Source: Nitrospira moscoviensis (lineage in GTDB: Bacteria; Nitrospirota; Nitrospiria; Nitrospirales; Nitrospiraceae). From it: a stretch of 64,000 nt of DNA. Below, piece after piece: positions 9,478-17,668 of this stretch (position 1 is its first letter; every line of letters begins with the position of its first letter). A program made the translations under genes and the position numbers. The notes beneath the pieces were generated by a model. The model was given only the letters and a program-made list of their open reading frames with translations. It did no database searches and was not told where the DNA came from. The stretch is from assembly GCF_001273775.1 (NCBI RefSeq), contig NZ_CP011801.1:3388001-3452000 (forward strand), written 5' to 3'.

Positions 9478-9506
9478 ATTGTCACATCCGTCCAAGGCGC
9501 TGTCAA
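9478..9506 (-). promoter_or_regulatory. Sigma-70-type promoter before the 9465 gene
   Basis: On the minus strand TTGACA (9506-9501), a 17-bp spacer and GACAAT (9483-9478) are seen. The expected start point (about 9471) lies only a few bases before the ATG at 9465, implying a very short leader. Confidence 0.5.
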
Positions 9507-9607
9507 CGAACGAACCCGGCGAAGGCCGCCGCCTTTTCTCATCCGCCCCGCAGGCGGAGGATGGTATGATCGATCATCGTTCCGCCCGTGAAGAAGGAGA
9601 TATGAGA

Positions 9608-11419
9608 ATGGCCCGTCAACTTCGCACCCGAACCGCCGCTCCGTCCCGTCGCGCTCGCGTCACAATCCCGGACCGCTGGAACTTGGCGGATCTGGTCGAA
9701 GATCCGGTGAAACGGCTGGACTCCCATCTCGCCGAATTGGAATCCGCCATCGCGCAGATTGAAGCGGCCCGGCCGGAGCTCTCTCCTTCCATGTCCGATG
9801 ACCGATTGATGGCGTTGTTGAAGCTCAGCGAAGCCGTCGCGCGGGGCTCTGCGCGGCTGGGCGCGTTCGCCTATTTGTGGTTTTCGGAAGACACCAAAAA
9901 CCCTGAGGCGCGGTCGTTCAAAACCCGGGTCGAAGAACGACTGACGGCGCTCAATAACCGCCTGCTCTTCTTCGAGCTGTGGTGGCAGAGCGTCGACGAG
10001 GCGAATGCCGAGCGCCTCATGGGGACGGCCGGCGATCTGCGCTATCACCTGGAGACGATCCGGCGATTCAAGCCGCACACGCTGACCGAGCCGGAGGAAA
10101 AGATCATCAATGTCAAAAACGTCACCGGTCGTAGCGCCGTCCATACGTTGTACGACGTGATCACCAACGGGTTCACATTCACGCTGCGGGTGGGCGGCAC
10201 GAAGCGGACGATGAACCGAGAAGGACTGATGGCCTATGTGCGCCATCAACGGCCTTCGATTCGGCAGGCGGCTTATCGGGAGCTGTATCGGGTGTTCTCG
10301 GCTCAGCGGGACGTCCTGGGAGAAATCTACAAGACCCTCGTCAATGATTGGAAATCGGAACAGCTCGGGCTGCGGCATTTTTCTTCTCCGATCGCCAGCC
10401 GAAATTTGGGGAATGACATCCCGGACCGGGCGGTGGACGTCCTCTTGGCGGTCTGCGCCAAGAACGCGGGGATCTTTCAGCGCTATTTCACACTGAAGGC
10501 GAAGATCTGCAAGATCGCGACGATGAGCCGCTATCATCTCTACGCGCCGCATCGGACAGAAGCGAAGAAGTACCGCTACGCCGACGCGGTGAAGATGGTC
10601 CTGGAGGCCTACCGCGGCTTCTCTCCACACCTGGCCGGCCTGGCCGAACAAGTTTTCACGGATCGGCACATCGACGCCCCCACCCGCCCCGGCAAGCTTG
10701 GCGGCGCCTATTGCTACAGCGTCGTCCCCGGGTTGACGCCCTACGTCATGTTGAACTACACGGGCGAAGCGCGCGACATCGCCACGATGGCCCATGAGCT
10801 GGGCCATGCAGTGCATGGGATGATGGCGAAGGACCATTCCATCTTCACCTTCCACTCGACGCTGCCCCTCGCCGAGACGGCGTCGGTCTTCGGCGAGCGG
10901 ATTCTGTCCGATGCCCTGATGTCCCAGGAACGAAACACATCCGTCCGCCAGGGGCTCCTGTTGAGCCAGTTGGACGACATCTATGCAACGGTTCTGCGCC
11001 AGGCCTACTTCGTGCGCTTTGAAAAACTCGCGCATCAGATGATCGCCGAGGGGGCGACGGGCGACCAGCTGGCCCAGGCCTACATCGGCGAGCTCCGGCA
11101 GCAATTCGGCAGGGCGGTCACAGTGCCGGACGAGTTCCGGTGGGAATGGCTTACGATTCCCCACATCTACGCCAGCCCGTTCTATTGCTATGCCTACAGC
11201 TTCGGCAATCTGCTCGTGCTGGCGCTCTATCGCATGTACAAGGATCAGGGTGCGGATTTCGTGCCGAAGTACCTCGATCTGCTCGCCACCGGCGGGTCTC
11301 AGGCGCCCCGTGACATCCTTGCCAGAGTGGGAGTCGATATGACTTCCGAACCCTTTTGGCAGTCGGGATTCGACCAAATCGAGGAAATGGTGGGGCAGTT
11401 GGAAGCCACCCTTTCTTGA
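9608..11419 (+). CDS. M3 family oligoendopeptidase (PepF/Thimet-like)
   Basis: The start at 9608 is preferred because AAGGAG (9594-9599) is 8 bases upstream; ATG 9602 is too close to it, and the longer frame from 9479 overlaps the divergent promoter. The 603-residue product is of normal M3 size. The zinc site is MAHELGHAVHG, with His396, Glu397 and His400; the third ligand is expected in LAETASVFGERILS. Upstream catalytic-domain landmarks are AYCYSVVPGLTPYVMLNY and the C-terminal IPHIYASPFYCYAYSFGN. It is a cytoplasmic metallopeptidase that cleaves short peptides after proteolysis. No signal peptide is seen. Confidence 0.93.
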   Translation: MARQLRTRTAAPSRRARVTIPDRWNLADLVEDPVKRLDSHLAELESAIAQIEAARPELSPSMSDDRLMALLKLSEAVARGSARLGAFAYLWFSEDTKNPEARSFKTRVEERLTALNNRLLFFELWWQSVDEANAERLMGTAGDLRYHLETIRRFKPHTLTEPEEKIINVKNVTGRSAVHTLYDVITNGFTFTLRVGGTKRTMNREGLMAYVRHQRPSIRQAAYRELYRVFSAQRDVLGEIYKTLVNDWKSEQLGLRHFSSPIASRNLGNDIPDRAVDVLLAVCAKNAGIFQRYFTLKAKICKIATMSRYHLYAPHRTEAKKYRYADAVKMVLEAYRGFSPHLAGLAEQVFTDRHIDAPTRPGKLGGAYCYSVVPGLTPYVMLNYTGEARDIATMAHELGHAVHGMMAKDHSIFTFHSTLPLAETASVFGERILSDALMSQERNTSVRQGLLLSQLDDIYATVLRQAYFVRFEKLAHQMIAEGATGDQLAQAYIGELRQQFGRAVTVPDEFRWEWLTIPHIYASPFYCYAYSFGNLLVLALYRMYKDQGADFVPKYLDLLATGGSQAPRDILARVGVDMTSEPFWQSGFDQIEEMVGQLEATLS

Positions 11420-11455
11420 GCCTCCCGGGGCCTAACGATTCTTATGCAAGGGGGC

Positions 11456-11503
11456 TTGACAGGTTCCGCCTGTTGAGGCATACTGAGAATGCTTCTCATA
11501 ATC
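11456..11503 (+). promoter_or_regulatory. Promoter with overlapping Fur box upstream of the Bfd gene
   Basis: TTGACA (11456-11461), a 17-bp spacer and CATACT (11479-11484) make a sigma-70-type promoter. Immediately after it, GAGAATGCTTCTCATAATC (11485-11503) matches the 19-bp Fur consensus GATAATGATAATCATTATC at 14 positions. Iron-dependent repression of the downstream [2Fe-2S] ferredoxin is the straightforward inference. Confidence 0.7.
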
Positions 11504-11520
11504 GTTCACAAGGACATTCC

Positions 11521-11721
11521 ATGTACGTCTGTCTGTGCAACGGAATCACGGAATCGGATGTTCGCGAGGCAGGCCGCGCCGGCTGCCTCACTCCTTGCCA
11601 ACTCAAGTCGAAATTCCGCCTCAAACAGAACGGCTGCTGCGGCCGTTGCGCGAAGAACATCCATCAGCTGGTCGACATCGCCGTTCAAGGAGCCTCCGAG
11701 CCCTGCACGGCGGAACGGTAA
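11521..11721 (+). CDS. bfd: Bacterioferritin-associated ferredoxin-like [2Fe-2S] protein
   Basis: This 66-residue protein starts MYVCLCNGITESDVREAG and has the Bfd-type Cys set: CLC at the N-terminus and CCGRC in the C-terminal half (residues about 40-45). The ligand order C-x-C...C-x2-C is that of BFD-like [2Fe-2S] domains. Bfd reduces and thereby releases iron from bacterioferritin. No bacterioferritin gene is in the window. A Fur-box-like site overlaps its promoter, consistent with expression under iron starvation. It converges with the flavodoxin gene 30 bp downstream. An extra Cys appears in LTPCQ. Confidence 0.88.
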   Translation: MYVCLCNGITESDVREAGRAGCLTPCQLKSKFRLKQNGCCGRCAKNIHQLVDIAVQGASEPCTAER

Positions 11722-11750
11722 CGGTTCGCAGACCACGCTTCCGGTAGGAT

Positions 11751-12380
11751 TCAGCGAGAAGAGTGCGGGTGGAGAAGCGCGGTGATTTCGGCCACGCGCC
11801 GGCCCAGAGCCTTGGCGTCGGCCAGTTCTTTCTTGTCGATGCCGGGGCTGTCGCCCTCGGTGGTGGCGGACGCTCCGAAAGCCCCGCCGGCGCTGACGAC
11901 GATCATCTGATTCCCCAGCATCGCGGCGAGAATGGTGAGCATCGTCACTTCCTTGCCGCTTGAAACCTGTCCGCCTGTGGCGAACGCCGCGCCGACCTTG
12001 TTCTTCATTTTGAACTCGGGGAACACGCCGAATTTGAACTGCCAATTATCGAAGAAAGTCTTCACCTCCCCCGACATGTTCGACCAGTAGACCGGCGACC
12101 CCACGATCAGGGCATCCGAGGAAAACAGCTCATCGGCGGTCACCTGCCCCACTGGTTTCAGCAGCACCTCGGCGCCCGCAACGCTTTTGACCCCCTCGGC
12201 CACCGCCTCCGCCATCTGCTTGGTGTTGCCGGATAAGGAATGGTAGGCGACGAGCACCTTGATGCCCGATCGGTCATCTTCCGCGCCCGATGGATGGGGA
12301 AGGAACGAAGCCAGCACAAGAACGGCGAACAGGAGGCAGGACCAGACCGTCACCTGAGAGAAGAGACGCCTTATCGGCAT
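11751..12380 (-). CDS. Flavodoxin-family protein (WrbA-like) with N-terminal signal or anchor
   Basis: After a hydrophobic N-terminus (VTVWSCLLFAVLVLASFL, ending near HPSGAEDD) comes a flavodoxin fold: IKVLVAYHSLSGNTKQMA is the FMN phosphate loop, ALIVGSPVYWSNMSGEVK the second FMN loop, and FATGGQVSSGKE the third. The WrbA/NAD(P)H:quinone oxidoreductase branch fits best. The mature domain is about 175 residues. A signal sequence on a flavodoxin is unusual because FMN is normally loaded in the cytoplasm. No twin-arginine motif or lipobox is seen; residues RR at positions 4-5 are not a Tat consensus. It could be an uncleaved inner-membrane anchor. Confidence 0.85.
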   Translation of the reverse strand: MPIRRLFSQVTVWSCLLFAVLVLASFLPHPSGAEDDRSGIKVLVAYHSLSGNTKQMAEAVAEGVKSVAGAEVLLKPVGQVTADELFSSDALIVGSPVYWSNMSGEVKTFFDNWQFKFGVFPEFKMKNKVGAAFATGGQVSSGKEVTMLTILAAMLGNQMIVVSAGGAFGASATTEGDSPGIDKKELADAKALGRRVAEITALLHPHSSR

Positions 12381-12413
12381 GGATAAATCGGAACGAACGA
12401 CTCGGGACTGCGA

Positions 12414-12599
12414 TCAGCGCCGGAACGTTTCTTCTTCCAGATGCTCTTCGACCGACACTTCCGTCAAGGTCCCGCGGTAGTCACAGCGGTGGCATCGAAT
12501 CCGCCATTCCTCCATCCACTTTTCCTGCACGTAGGACTGGCGGCATTTCGGGCAGACAAAGACGCCCTTCTTGTACAACACGCGACGTTTCTCTTGCAT
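12414..12599 (-). CDS. Small zinc-ribbon-like protein
   Basis: The start at 12599 (MQEKRRVLYKKGVFVCPKCR) follows a good GGAGG site; a longer frame from 12671 lacks one. The 61-residue product has two CXXC pairs, CPKC and CHRC, about 20 residues apart, a classic zinc-ribbon arrangement. The tail is acidic (EVSVEEHLEEETFRR). Such small zinc ribbons bind nucleic acid or protein. It is divergently placed from the DUF192 gene and lies just upstream of the flavodoxin gene on the same strand. Confidence 0.7.
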   Translation of the reverse strand: MQEKRRVLYKKGVFVCPKCRQSYVQEKWMEEWRIRCHRCDYRGTLTEVSVEEHLEEETFRR

Positions 12600-12731
12600 G
12601 CAGGTCCTCCGTCGGCAACCAGCAGGAGGATGGCACAGCAACCGGCGGGATTGCAAGGTGCGGCCCGACACGGCACGGCCGGGACGGCCGATTCCTTGAC
12701 TCGGTGCGATGCGGCTCGCTACGATGCCGCC

Positions 12732-13199
12732 ATGCGCATGATTCTGCTCGCCGGCTTGGCCGGCCTCTTCCTGCAGGGAGCGGCGTTCGGCGAGCCCGCC
12801 CGGCGGATTGCCGATTCACGGCTCATCCCGATCCAAACTCCGTCCGGCGTGACGATCCAGGCGGAAATCGCCGATACCCCGCAGAAGCGGGCGACCGGTC
12901 TGATGTACCGCGAGCAGCTGAAGAAAGATCACGGCATGCTGTTCGTCTTCAGCGAACCGCAGGCCTGGACCTTCTGGATGAAGAACACGAAGATTCCGTT
13001 GGACCTGATCTGGTTGGACGGCAAGAAGCGGGTGATCTACATCGAGCGGAACGTCCCCATCTGCACGAGGACGGACGACAGCTGCCCGCAATACCGGCCG
13101 AACGACGACGCCATGTTCGTGTTGGAAATCGCGGGCGGTACGGTGGACGGGTACAAGATCGAGAAGGGATCGAAGCTGCAGTTCGCCGTCCCTAACTGA
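12732..13199 (+). CDS. DUF192 domain protein, exported
   Basis: The start at 12732 (MRMILLAGLAGLFLQGAAFG) gives a signal peptide and a 155-residue protein. The body has the DUF192 signatures IAEIADTPQKRATGLMYRE-type residues (AEIADTPQKRATGLMYRE), GMLFVFSEPQAWTFWMKNT, KIPLDLIWLD and the C-terminal VLEIAGGTVDGYKIEKG. DUF192 proteins are small beta-barrel secreted or periplasmic proteins of unknown function. It is one of the few plus-strand genes and converges with the Rel gene. Confidence 0.92.
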   Translation: MRMILLAGLAGLFLQGAAFGEPARRIADSRLIPIQTPSGVTIQAEIADTPQKRATGLMYREQLKKDHGMLFVFSEPQAWTFWMKNTKIPLDLIWLDGKKRVIYIERNVPICTRTDDSCPQYRPNDDAMFVLEIAGGTVDGYKIEKGSKLQFAVPN

Positions 13200-13217
13200 G
13201 CGGCCGCTCCACGCCCA

Positions 13218-15398
13218 TTACGACTTTTCCTGCCAGGATCGGATCCGCCGCGCGGTAATCACGCCGTCGACGCGCTCCACGGCCTTGAGCACGCGGTTGA
13301 GGTGACCCGTGTCGGCGATCTCGATGACAAAGTCCAGCTCCGCCTTGCGGTCCTCGCGGGTCATGATCTCCGCGCGGCTGATATTGGCATGACATTCCGC
13401 GATGGCGGAGGACACGTTGGCGAGGACTCCCGTCTTGTCGACGGCGATCACGGCGATCTTCACCGCATGCTGGCTGGGCGTGGCCGTGTCCCACTCCACC
13501 TCCACCAATCTTGCGCGGTCGTAATCCAACGCTTCCAGATTCGGACAGTCGACGGCATGGATCGTCAGGCCGCGTCCTCTCGTGATGTAGCCGATGATCC
13601 GATCGCCCGGAACGGGGTTGCAGCAGCGGGACAGCTGCATGAGAAGATCCCGCGCCCCTTTGACCCGCACGCCTTTTTCATCGGTTTTCGCGCTCGGCAC
13701 CTTGGCCGGCACCGAAGGTTCCGCCGGCGCGGAGGTGCCGCCCGGCGACGGGGCCACGAGCTTGCCGACGATCTGAGCCGTGGCGACATGGCCGAACCCG
13801 ACGGCGGCGGCCAGCTCGTCCGGTGAATCGAATCCCGCCTGCTTGGCGACCTCCAACAGTTGATCCGATTTCAACACCTGGGCCGGCGCGAGCCCATGGC
13901 GGCGCAGCTCGGATTCCAGCAGACGCCGTCCGATTTCGACGCTGCGCTTCTGCTCTTCCGCTTTGATCCAATGTTTGATCTTGGTCTTGGCCCGCGAGGT
14001 GCGGACGAATTTGAGCCAATCCTTGTGGGGAGTCTGGTTCGGCGAGGTGAGAATCTCCACCGTGTCGCCGCTTGTCAGCTGGTGCTTCAGCGGCACGATC
14101 TTGCCGTTGACCTTCGCGCCGACACAGTGGTCGCCGACTTCGGTATGGATGGCATAGGCAAAATCCACCGGCGTGGAGCCTTTCGGCAGCTCCTTCACAG
14201 TGCCTTTCGGCGTGAAGACATAGACGACGTCGTGGAACAGCTCCAGCTTGACCGAATCCATGAACTGCCGGTTGTCCGGCAGGTCCTGCTGCCATTCGAT
14301 GAATTGCCGGAGCCAGCCGAACGTCTTGCTGTCCTTGTCCTCGATCCGTCCCTGCTCTTTGTATTTCCAATGGGCGGCGATGCCGTATTCGGCGACCCGG
14401 TGCATGTCTTCCGTGCGGATCTGGAATTCCACATGCTCCCCTTTGGGTCCGACGACGGTGGTGTGCAGCGACTGGTACAAGTTCGATTTCGGGATGGCGA
14501 TATAGTCCTTGAACCGGCCGGGAACCGGCCGCCAGAGCGAATGGATCACGCCCAACAGCGCGTAGCAGTTCATCTTCGTGTCGGTGATGATCCGGAGCGC
14601 CGTCAGGTCGTACACCTCCTCGAAGGAAATCGACTGCTTGTTCATCTTCTGATAGATGCCGTAGAGATGCTTGGGCCGGCCGTAGACTTTTCCCGGCAAG
14701 CCGGCCTCAGCCATGGCCTTTTCGACCAACGAGCTGACTTCTTGAATGTATTGCTGCCGGTCTTCGTCCCGCTTGGCGACCCGCACACGGAGGGTTTCAT
14801 AGACATCGGGTTTGAGGTGCTTCAGACAGAGGTCTTCGAGTTCGTTCTTCACCCACCCGATGCCGATGCGATTGGCGAGCGGCGCGTAGATCTCCAGCGT
14901 TTCCTGGGCGATTTCCTGCCGCTTCGTTTCGTTCAGATGCTCCAGCGTCCGCATGTTGTGCAGCCGATCGGCCAATTTGATGATCACGACGCGGATATCG
15001 TCCGCCATCGAGAGGACCATCTTGCGGAAATTTTCGGCTTGTTTTTCCTCGGAGCTCTTGAAGGTGATCTTCCCGATTTTCGTCACGCCGTCGACCAGAT
15101 GGACGACTTCCTTCCCGAACTCCCGCTCGAGCTCATCGGCGGTCGCCACCGTATCTTCCAGGGTATCGTGCAGCAAGCCCGCCACCACCGCCGTCACGTC
15201 GGTCTTGAGCGAGGTCAGCACCCCCGCCACCGCCACCGGATGTTTGACGTAGGGCTCCCCGGACCGGCGGGTTTGGCCCTCATGGGCCTTGGCCGAGAAC
15301 TCATAGGCCTTGCGCACCAGGCCGAGATCGGCCTCGGGTTGGTAGGTCTTGATCCGGCCGAGCAGTTGCTCGATGTCTGTGACGGTTTCGTACACCAT
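13218..15398 (-). CDS. rel: Bifunctional (p)ppGpp synthetase/hydrolase (Rel/SpoT)
   Basis: This 726-residue protein has the full long-RSH layout. The HD hydrolase has His53 (YVKHP) and His77-Asp78 (LLHDTLEDT), plus KLADRLHNMRTL. The synthetase domain shows YDLTALRIITDT and RFKDYIAIPKSN; the RFKD motif is that of bifunctional enzymes. Then come the TGS domain (VYVFTPKGTVKELPKGSTPV), a helical/zinc-type region (CCNPVPGDRIIGYITRGRG) and a C-terminal ACT domain (AVDKTGVLANVSSAIAECHA). It makes and degrades the alarmone under starvation and is probably the main RSH enzyme. It ends close to recJ, with 4 bp between the recJ stop and the rel start, so the two are co-transcribed. Confidence 0.97.
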   Translation of the reverse strand: MVYETVTDIEQLLGRIKTYQPEADLGLVRKAYEFSAKAHEGQTRRSGEPYVKHPVAVAGVLTSLKTDVTAVVAGLLHDTLEDTVATADELEREFGKEVVHLVDGVTKIGKITFKSSEEKQAENFRKMVLSMADDIRVVIIKLADRLHNMRTLEHLNETKRQEIAQETLEIYAPLANRIGIGWVKNELEDLCLKHLKPDVYETLRVRVAKRDEDRQQYIQEVSSLVEKAMAEAGLPGKVYGRPKHLYGIYQKMNKQSISFEEVYDLTALRIITDTKMNCYALLGVIHSLWRPVPGRFKDYIAIPKSNLYQSLHTTVVGPKGEHVEFQIRTEDMHRVAEYGIAAHWKYKEQGRIEDKDSKTFGWLRQFIEWQQDLPDNRQFMDSVKLELFHDVVYVFTPKGTVKELPKGSTPVDFAYAIHTEVGDHCVGAKVNGKIVPLKHQLTSGDTVEILTSPNQTPHKDWLKFVRTSRAKTKIKHWIKAEEQKRSVEIGRRLLESELRRHGLAPAQVLKSDQLLEVAKQAGFDSPDELAAAVGFGHVATAQIVGKLVAPSPGGTSAPAEPSVPAKVPSAKTDEKGVRVKGARDLLMQLSRCCNPVPGDRIIGYITRGRGLTIHAVDCPNLEALDYDRARLVEVEWDTATPSQHAVKIAVIAVDKTGVLANVSSAIAECHANISRAEIMTREDRKAELDFVIEIADTGHLNRVLKAVERVDGVITARRIRSWQEKS

Positions 15399-15402
15399 GC
15401 TG

Positions 15403-17100
15403 CTACTCGTACCCCGCCGGTCTCACGTCGCGAATGCGAAGCTGGATTCGATCGTAGCCGTTCCAGTGGTTGAGCTCCGGCGTAAAGGCGACGTCCACGG
15501 GGCTCTTCACGGACAATCCCCGATCTTCCAGCGATCTCATGCCGAACCCTATACTATCAAACGGCAGCGACCGTCCCTGACGGACCGTCATTTTCAAGTG
15601 CTTCTCACCGACGACCCGGGCGTTCAGAATGTCCAAGCGCCGGACGGCGAAGGTCGGCTCGGGGTTGCCGGCACCGAATGGATGCAGCGTGCCGATCTCC
15701 TGGATCAACTGCAGCGTGATCTCGTCCAGGGTGACTTCCGAATCCACGTGCAGGGTGGGCACGCTGTGAGTTTCCCGCGCCCAGGTCTCCGCCACGGCGG
15801 CAAACCGCTCGGCGAATTCCGGGATCCGTGACCCCTGGATCGTGACGCCGGCCGCGCTGGGATGGCCGCCGAAGGCCAGCAGCAGGTCCCGGCAAGCCGT
15901 GAGCGCCCGATACAGGTCGAAACCCGGTACAGTCCGGGCCGACCCCTTTCCGATCCCGTCTTCCGAGACGGCGATCACGATCGCGGGCCGATGGTACCGC
16001 TCCATGATGCGGGCCGCGACGATACCCACCACGCCCAGATGCCAGCCGCGGGAAGACAACACGATACCGCTCGGCAACGCGCGTGATTCGACCTGAGCGA
16101 CCGCTTCCTGCATGATGCCGGCTTCCATCTCCTGCCGCGCTCGATTCAACTGTTCGAGATCCTCCGCCAGCCGCTTCGCCTCCGCCTCCGACTCGGTCGT
16201 CAACAGTTGCACGCCTTTGATCGCCTCGTCCAACCGTCCCGCGGCATTCAGCCGCGGGCCCAGCTTGAAGGCGATCGTCTCGGCCGTGCATTCCCGCGTG
16301 ATGCCGGCCACTTGCTTTAAGGCCCGGATACCGCAGCGCGCGCCGCGCGAGAGGAGCGCGAGCCCCTCCCGCACGAACAGCCGATTTTCATCCTGCAACG
16401 GCACCACGTCGGCGACCGTCGCGAGCGCGACGAGATCCATGAGCGAGTCGAGCGGGACTCCACCTCGACCGTATTTTATTTCATAGGCCTGGGCGACCTT
16501 GTAGGCCAGCCCGCCCGAACAGAGCCCGCGAAAGGGATACCGCGCGTCCCGCCGGTGCGGATTCATCACCGCCAGCGCGGGCGGCATGTATTCATCGCTC
16601 TGGTGATGGTCCGTGACGAGGACATCCATCCCGAGTTCGTTCGCGAGCGCGATCTCCCGATGAGAGGTCGTGCCGCAATCCGACGTGACGAGCAACGAGA
16701 CGCCGTCCGCCGCCAAGGTGCGGATGGCGCCCTCGTTCAACCCATACCCTTCCCGCAGGCGGTGCGGGACGTAGGCCTGCACCTCGGCGCCGAGCCCGCG
16801 GAAAAACGAGAGGTAAATGCCGGTGGCCGACATCCCGTCCACATCATAGTCTCCGTAAAAACACACCCGTTCGCCTTTTTGCATGGCTTGACGAAGGCGG
16901 TCCACCGCCCGATCCATGTCCGGAATGAGAAACGGGTCGTGCGCTCGGACCGGCGACAGCCAGGCCGTCGCTTCATCGATAGTCGTGACCCCTCGCCCGA
17001 GCAGAAGGGATGCCGTGGCGGATGAGATCGACAGGGCTTGCGCCAAGGCGCCGCGTTGGACGGGATCAATCGGGCGAAAGACCCAGAGCTTAGACTTCAT
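15403..17100 (-). CDS. recJ: Single-stranded-DNA-specific exonuclease RecJ
   Basis: The start at 17100 (MKSKLWVFRPIDPVQRGALA) has GAGGAG at correct spacing; the frame runs 40 codons further upstream without support. The 565-residue product carries all RecJ motifs: FYGDYDVDGMSATG, SDCGTTSHREI, VTDHHQ (the DHH motif), the DHHA1 loop GGHPSAAG, and SRGWHLGVVGIVAARIMERY. It is a 5'-3' ssDNA exonuclease of recombination and mismatch repair, using Mn/Mg. Downstream it abuts rel. A good sigma-70-type promoter is visible upstream. Confidence 0.96.
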   Translation of the reverse strand: MKSKLWVFRPIDPVQRGALAQALSISSATASLLLGRGVTTIDEATAWLSPVRAHDPFLIPDMDRAVDRLRQAMQKGERVCFYGDYDVDGMSATGIYLSFFRGLGAEVQAYVPHRLREGYGLNEGAIRTLAADGVSLLVTSDCGTTSHREIALANELGMDVLVTDHHQSDEYMPPALAVMNPHRRDARYPFRGLCSGGLAYKVAQAYEIKYGRGGVPLDSLMDLVALATVADVVPLQDENRLFVREGLALLSRGARCGIRALKQVAGITRECTAETIAFKLGPRLNAAGRLDEAIKGVQLLTTESEAEAKRLAEDLEQLNRARQEMEAGIMQEAVAQVESRALPSGIVLSSRGWHLGVVGIVAARIMERYHRPAIVIAVSEDGIGKGSARTVPGFDLYRALTACRDLLLAFGGHPSAAGVTIQGSRIPEFAERFAAVAETWARETHSVPTLHVDSEVTLDEITLQLIQEIGTLHPFGAGNPEPTFAVRRLDILNARVVGEKHLKMTVRQGRSLPFDSIGFGMRSLEDRGLSVKSPVDVAFTPELNHWNGYDRIQLRIRDVRPAGYE

Positions 17101-17166
17101 CCGTGCCTCCTCAAGGGCCTGCGCGCCGGAACCTAAATCGTCGGGATTACACAGGAATGATGCCGA

Positions 17167-17195
17167 ATGGTAATGAGTCGACGGGGCTTTGTCAA
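17167..17195 (-). promoter_or_regulatory. Sigma-70-type promoter of recJ
   Basis: On the minus strand TTGACA (17195-17190), a 17-bp spacer and TACCAT (17172-17167) are present, about 60-70 bp before the recJ start codon at 17100. Confidence 0.5.
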
Positions 17196-17286
17196 ACTCC
17201 GAACATGGGGAGAGACTCAACGGATCACTGCAATGAACGAGGATGAAGGCGGGAGAAACGAACAGGGGAACGCGAACCGGAGCTCG

Positions 17287-17484
17287 CTATTCCCCTCCCT
17301 TCTGCACATAGTTCTTCACGAATTCTTCGGCGTTCTTCTCGAGGACATCGTCGATTTCGTCCACGAGCTTGTCGATGTCTTCCTTGATTTTCTTTCCGGC
17401 CTCGACGACCTTAGGGTTCGCCTTGACCTCTTCCTTCGCTTGCGGCTCGCGCTTCGCTTCCTGCTTGCGTTCCTGTTTCTCCAT
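17287..17484 (-). CDS. pup: Prokaryotic ubiquitin-like protein Pup
   Basis: The start at 17484 (MEKQERKQEAKREPQAKEEV) has GGGAGG seven bases upstream and gives 65 residues, the same size as actinobacterial Pup (about 64). The C-terminal half carries the Pup signature: KKIKEDIDKLVDEIDDVLEK followed by NAEEFVKNYVQKGGE. It ends in Gly-Gly-Glu, so unlike mycobacterial Pup (Gly-Gly-Gln) it needs no Dop deamidation before ligation by PafA. The N-terminus is Lys/Glu-rich and disordered, as expected. Pup tags proteins for the bacterial proteasome. No prcBA, dop, mpa/arc or pafA gene is nearby; it stands alone between recJ and hppA. Pup occurs in actinobacteria and some Nitrospirota. Confidence 0.92.
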   Translation of the reverse strand: MEKQERKQEAKREPQAKEEVKANPKVVEAGKKIKEDIDKLVDEIDDVLEKNAEEFVKNYVQKGGE

Positions 17485-17543
17485 TCGAGCACCTCCCATG
17501 ATGCGTGGGAAACTCTCGTGGACCGATCACGACGCCTAGAGTC

Positions 17544-17573
17544 ACCTTACTCCAGCGCTCGCGAAGCCGTCAA
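17544..17573 (-). promoter_or_regulatory. Candidate promoter of pup
   Basis: On the minus strand TTGACG (17573-17568), an 18-bp spacer and TAAGGT (17549-17544) are seen, with GTAAGGTGA identical to the smbP promoter region. Confidence 0.45.
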
Positions 17574-17668
17574 GCCGAGCGTCGAAACACGAAGCGCGAC
17601 GTGCGAGAACGCGCGGGCCGGCCGGAAAGATCCGTCCAGTCTCGCGTGTCTCGCTCGTCGCGCCTGTG

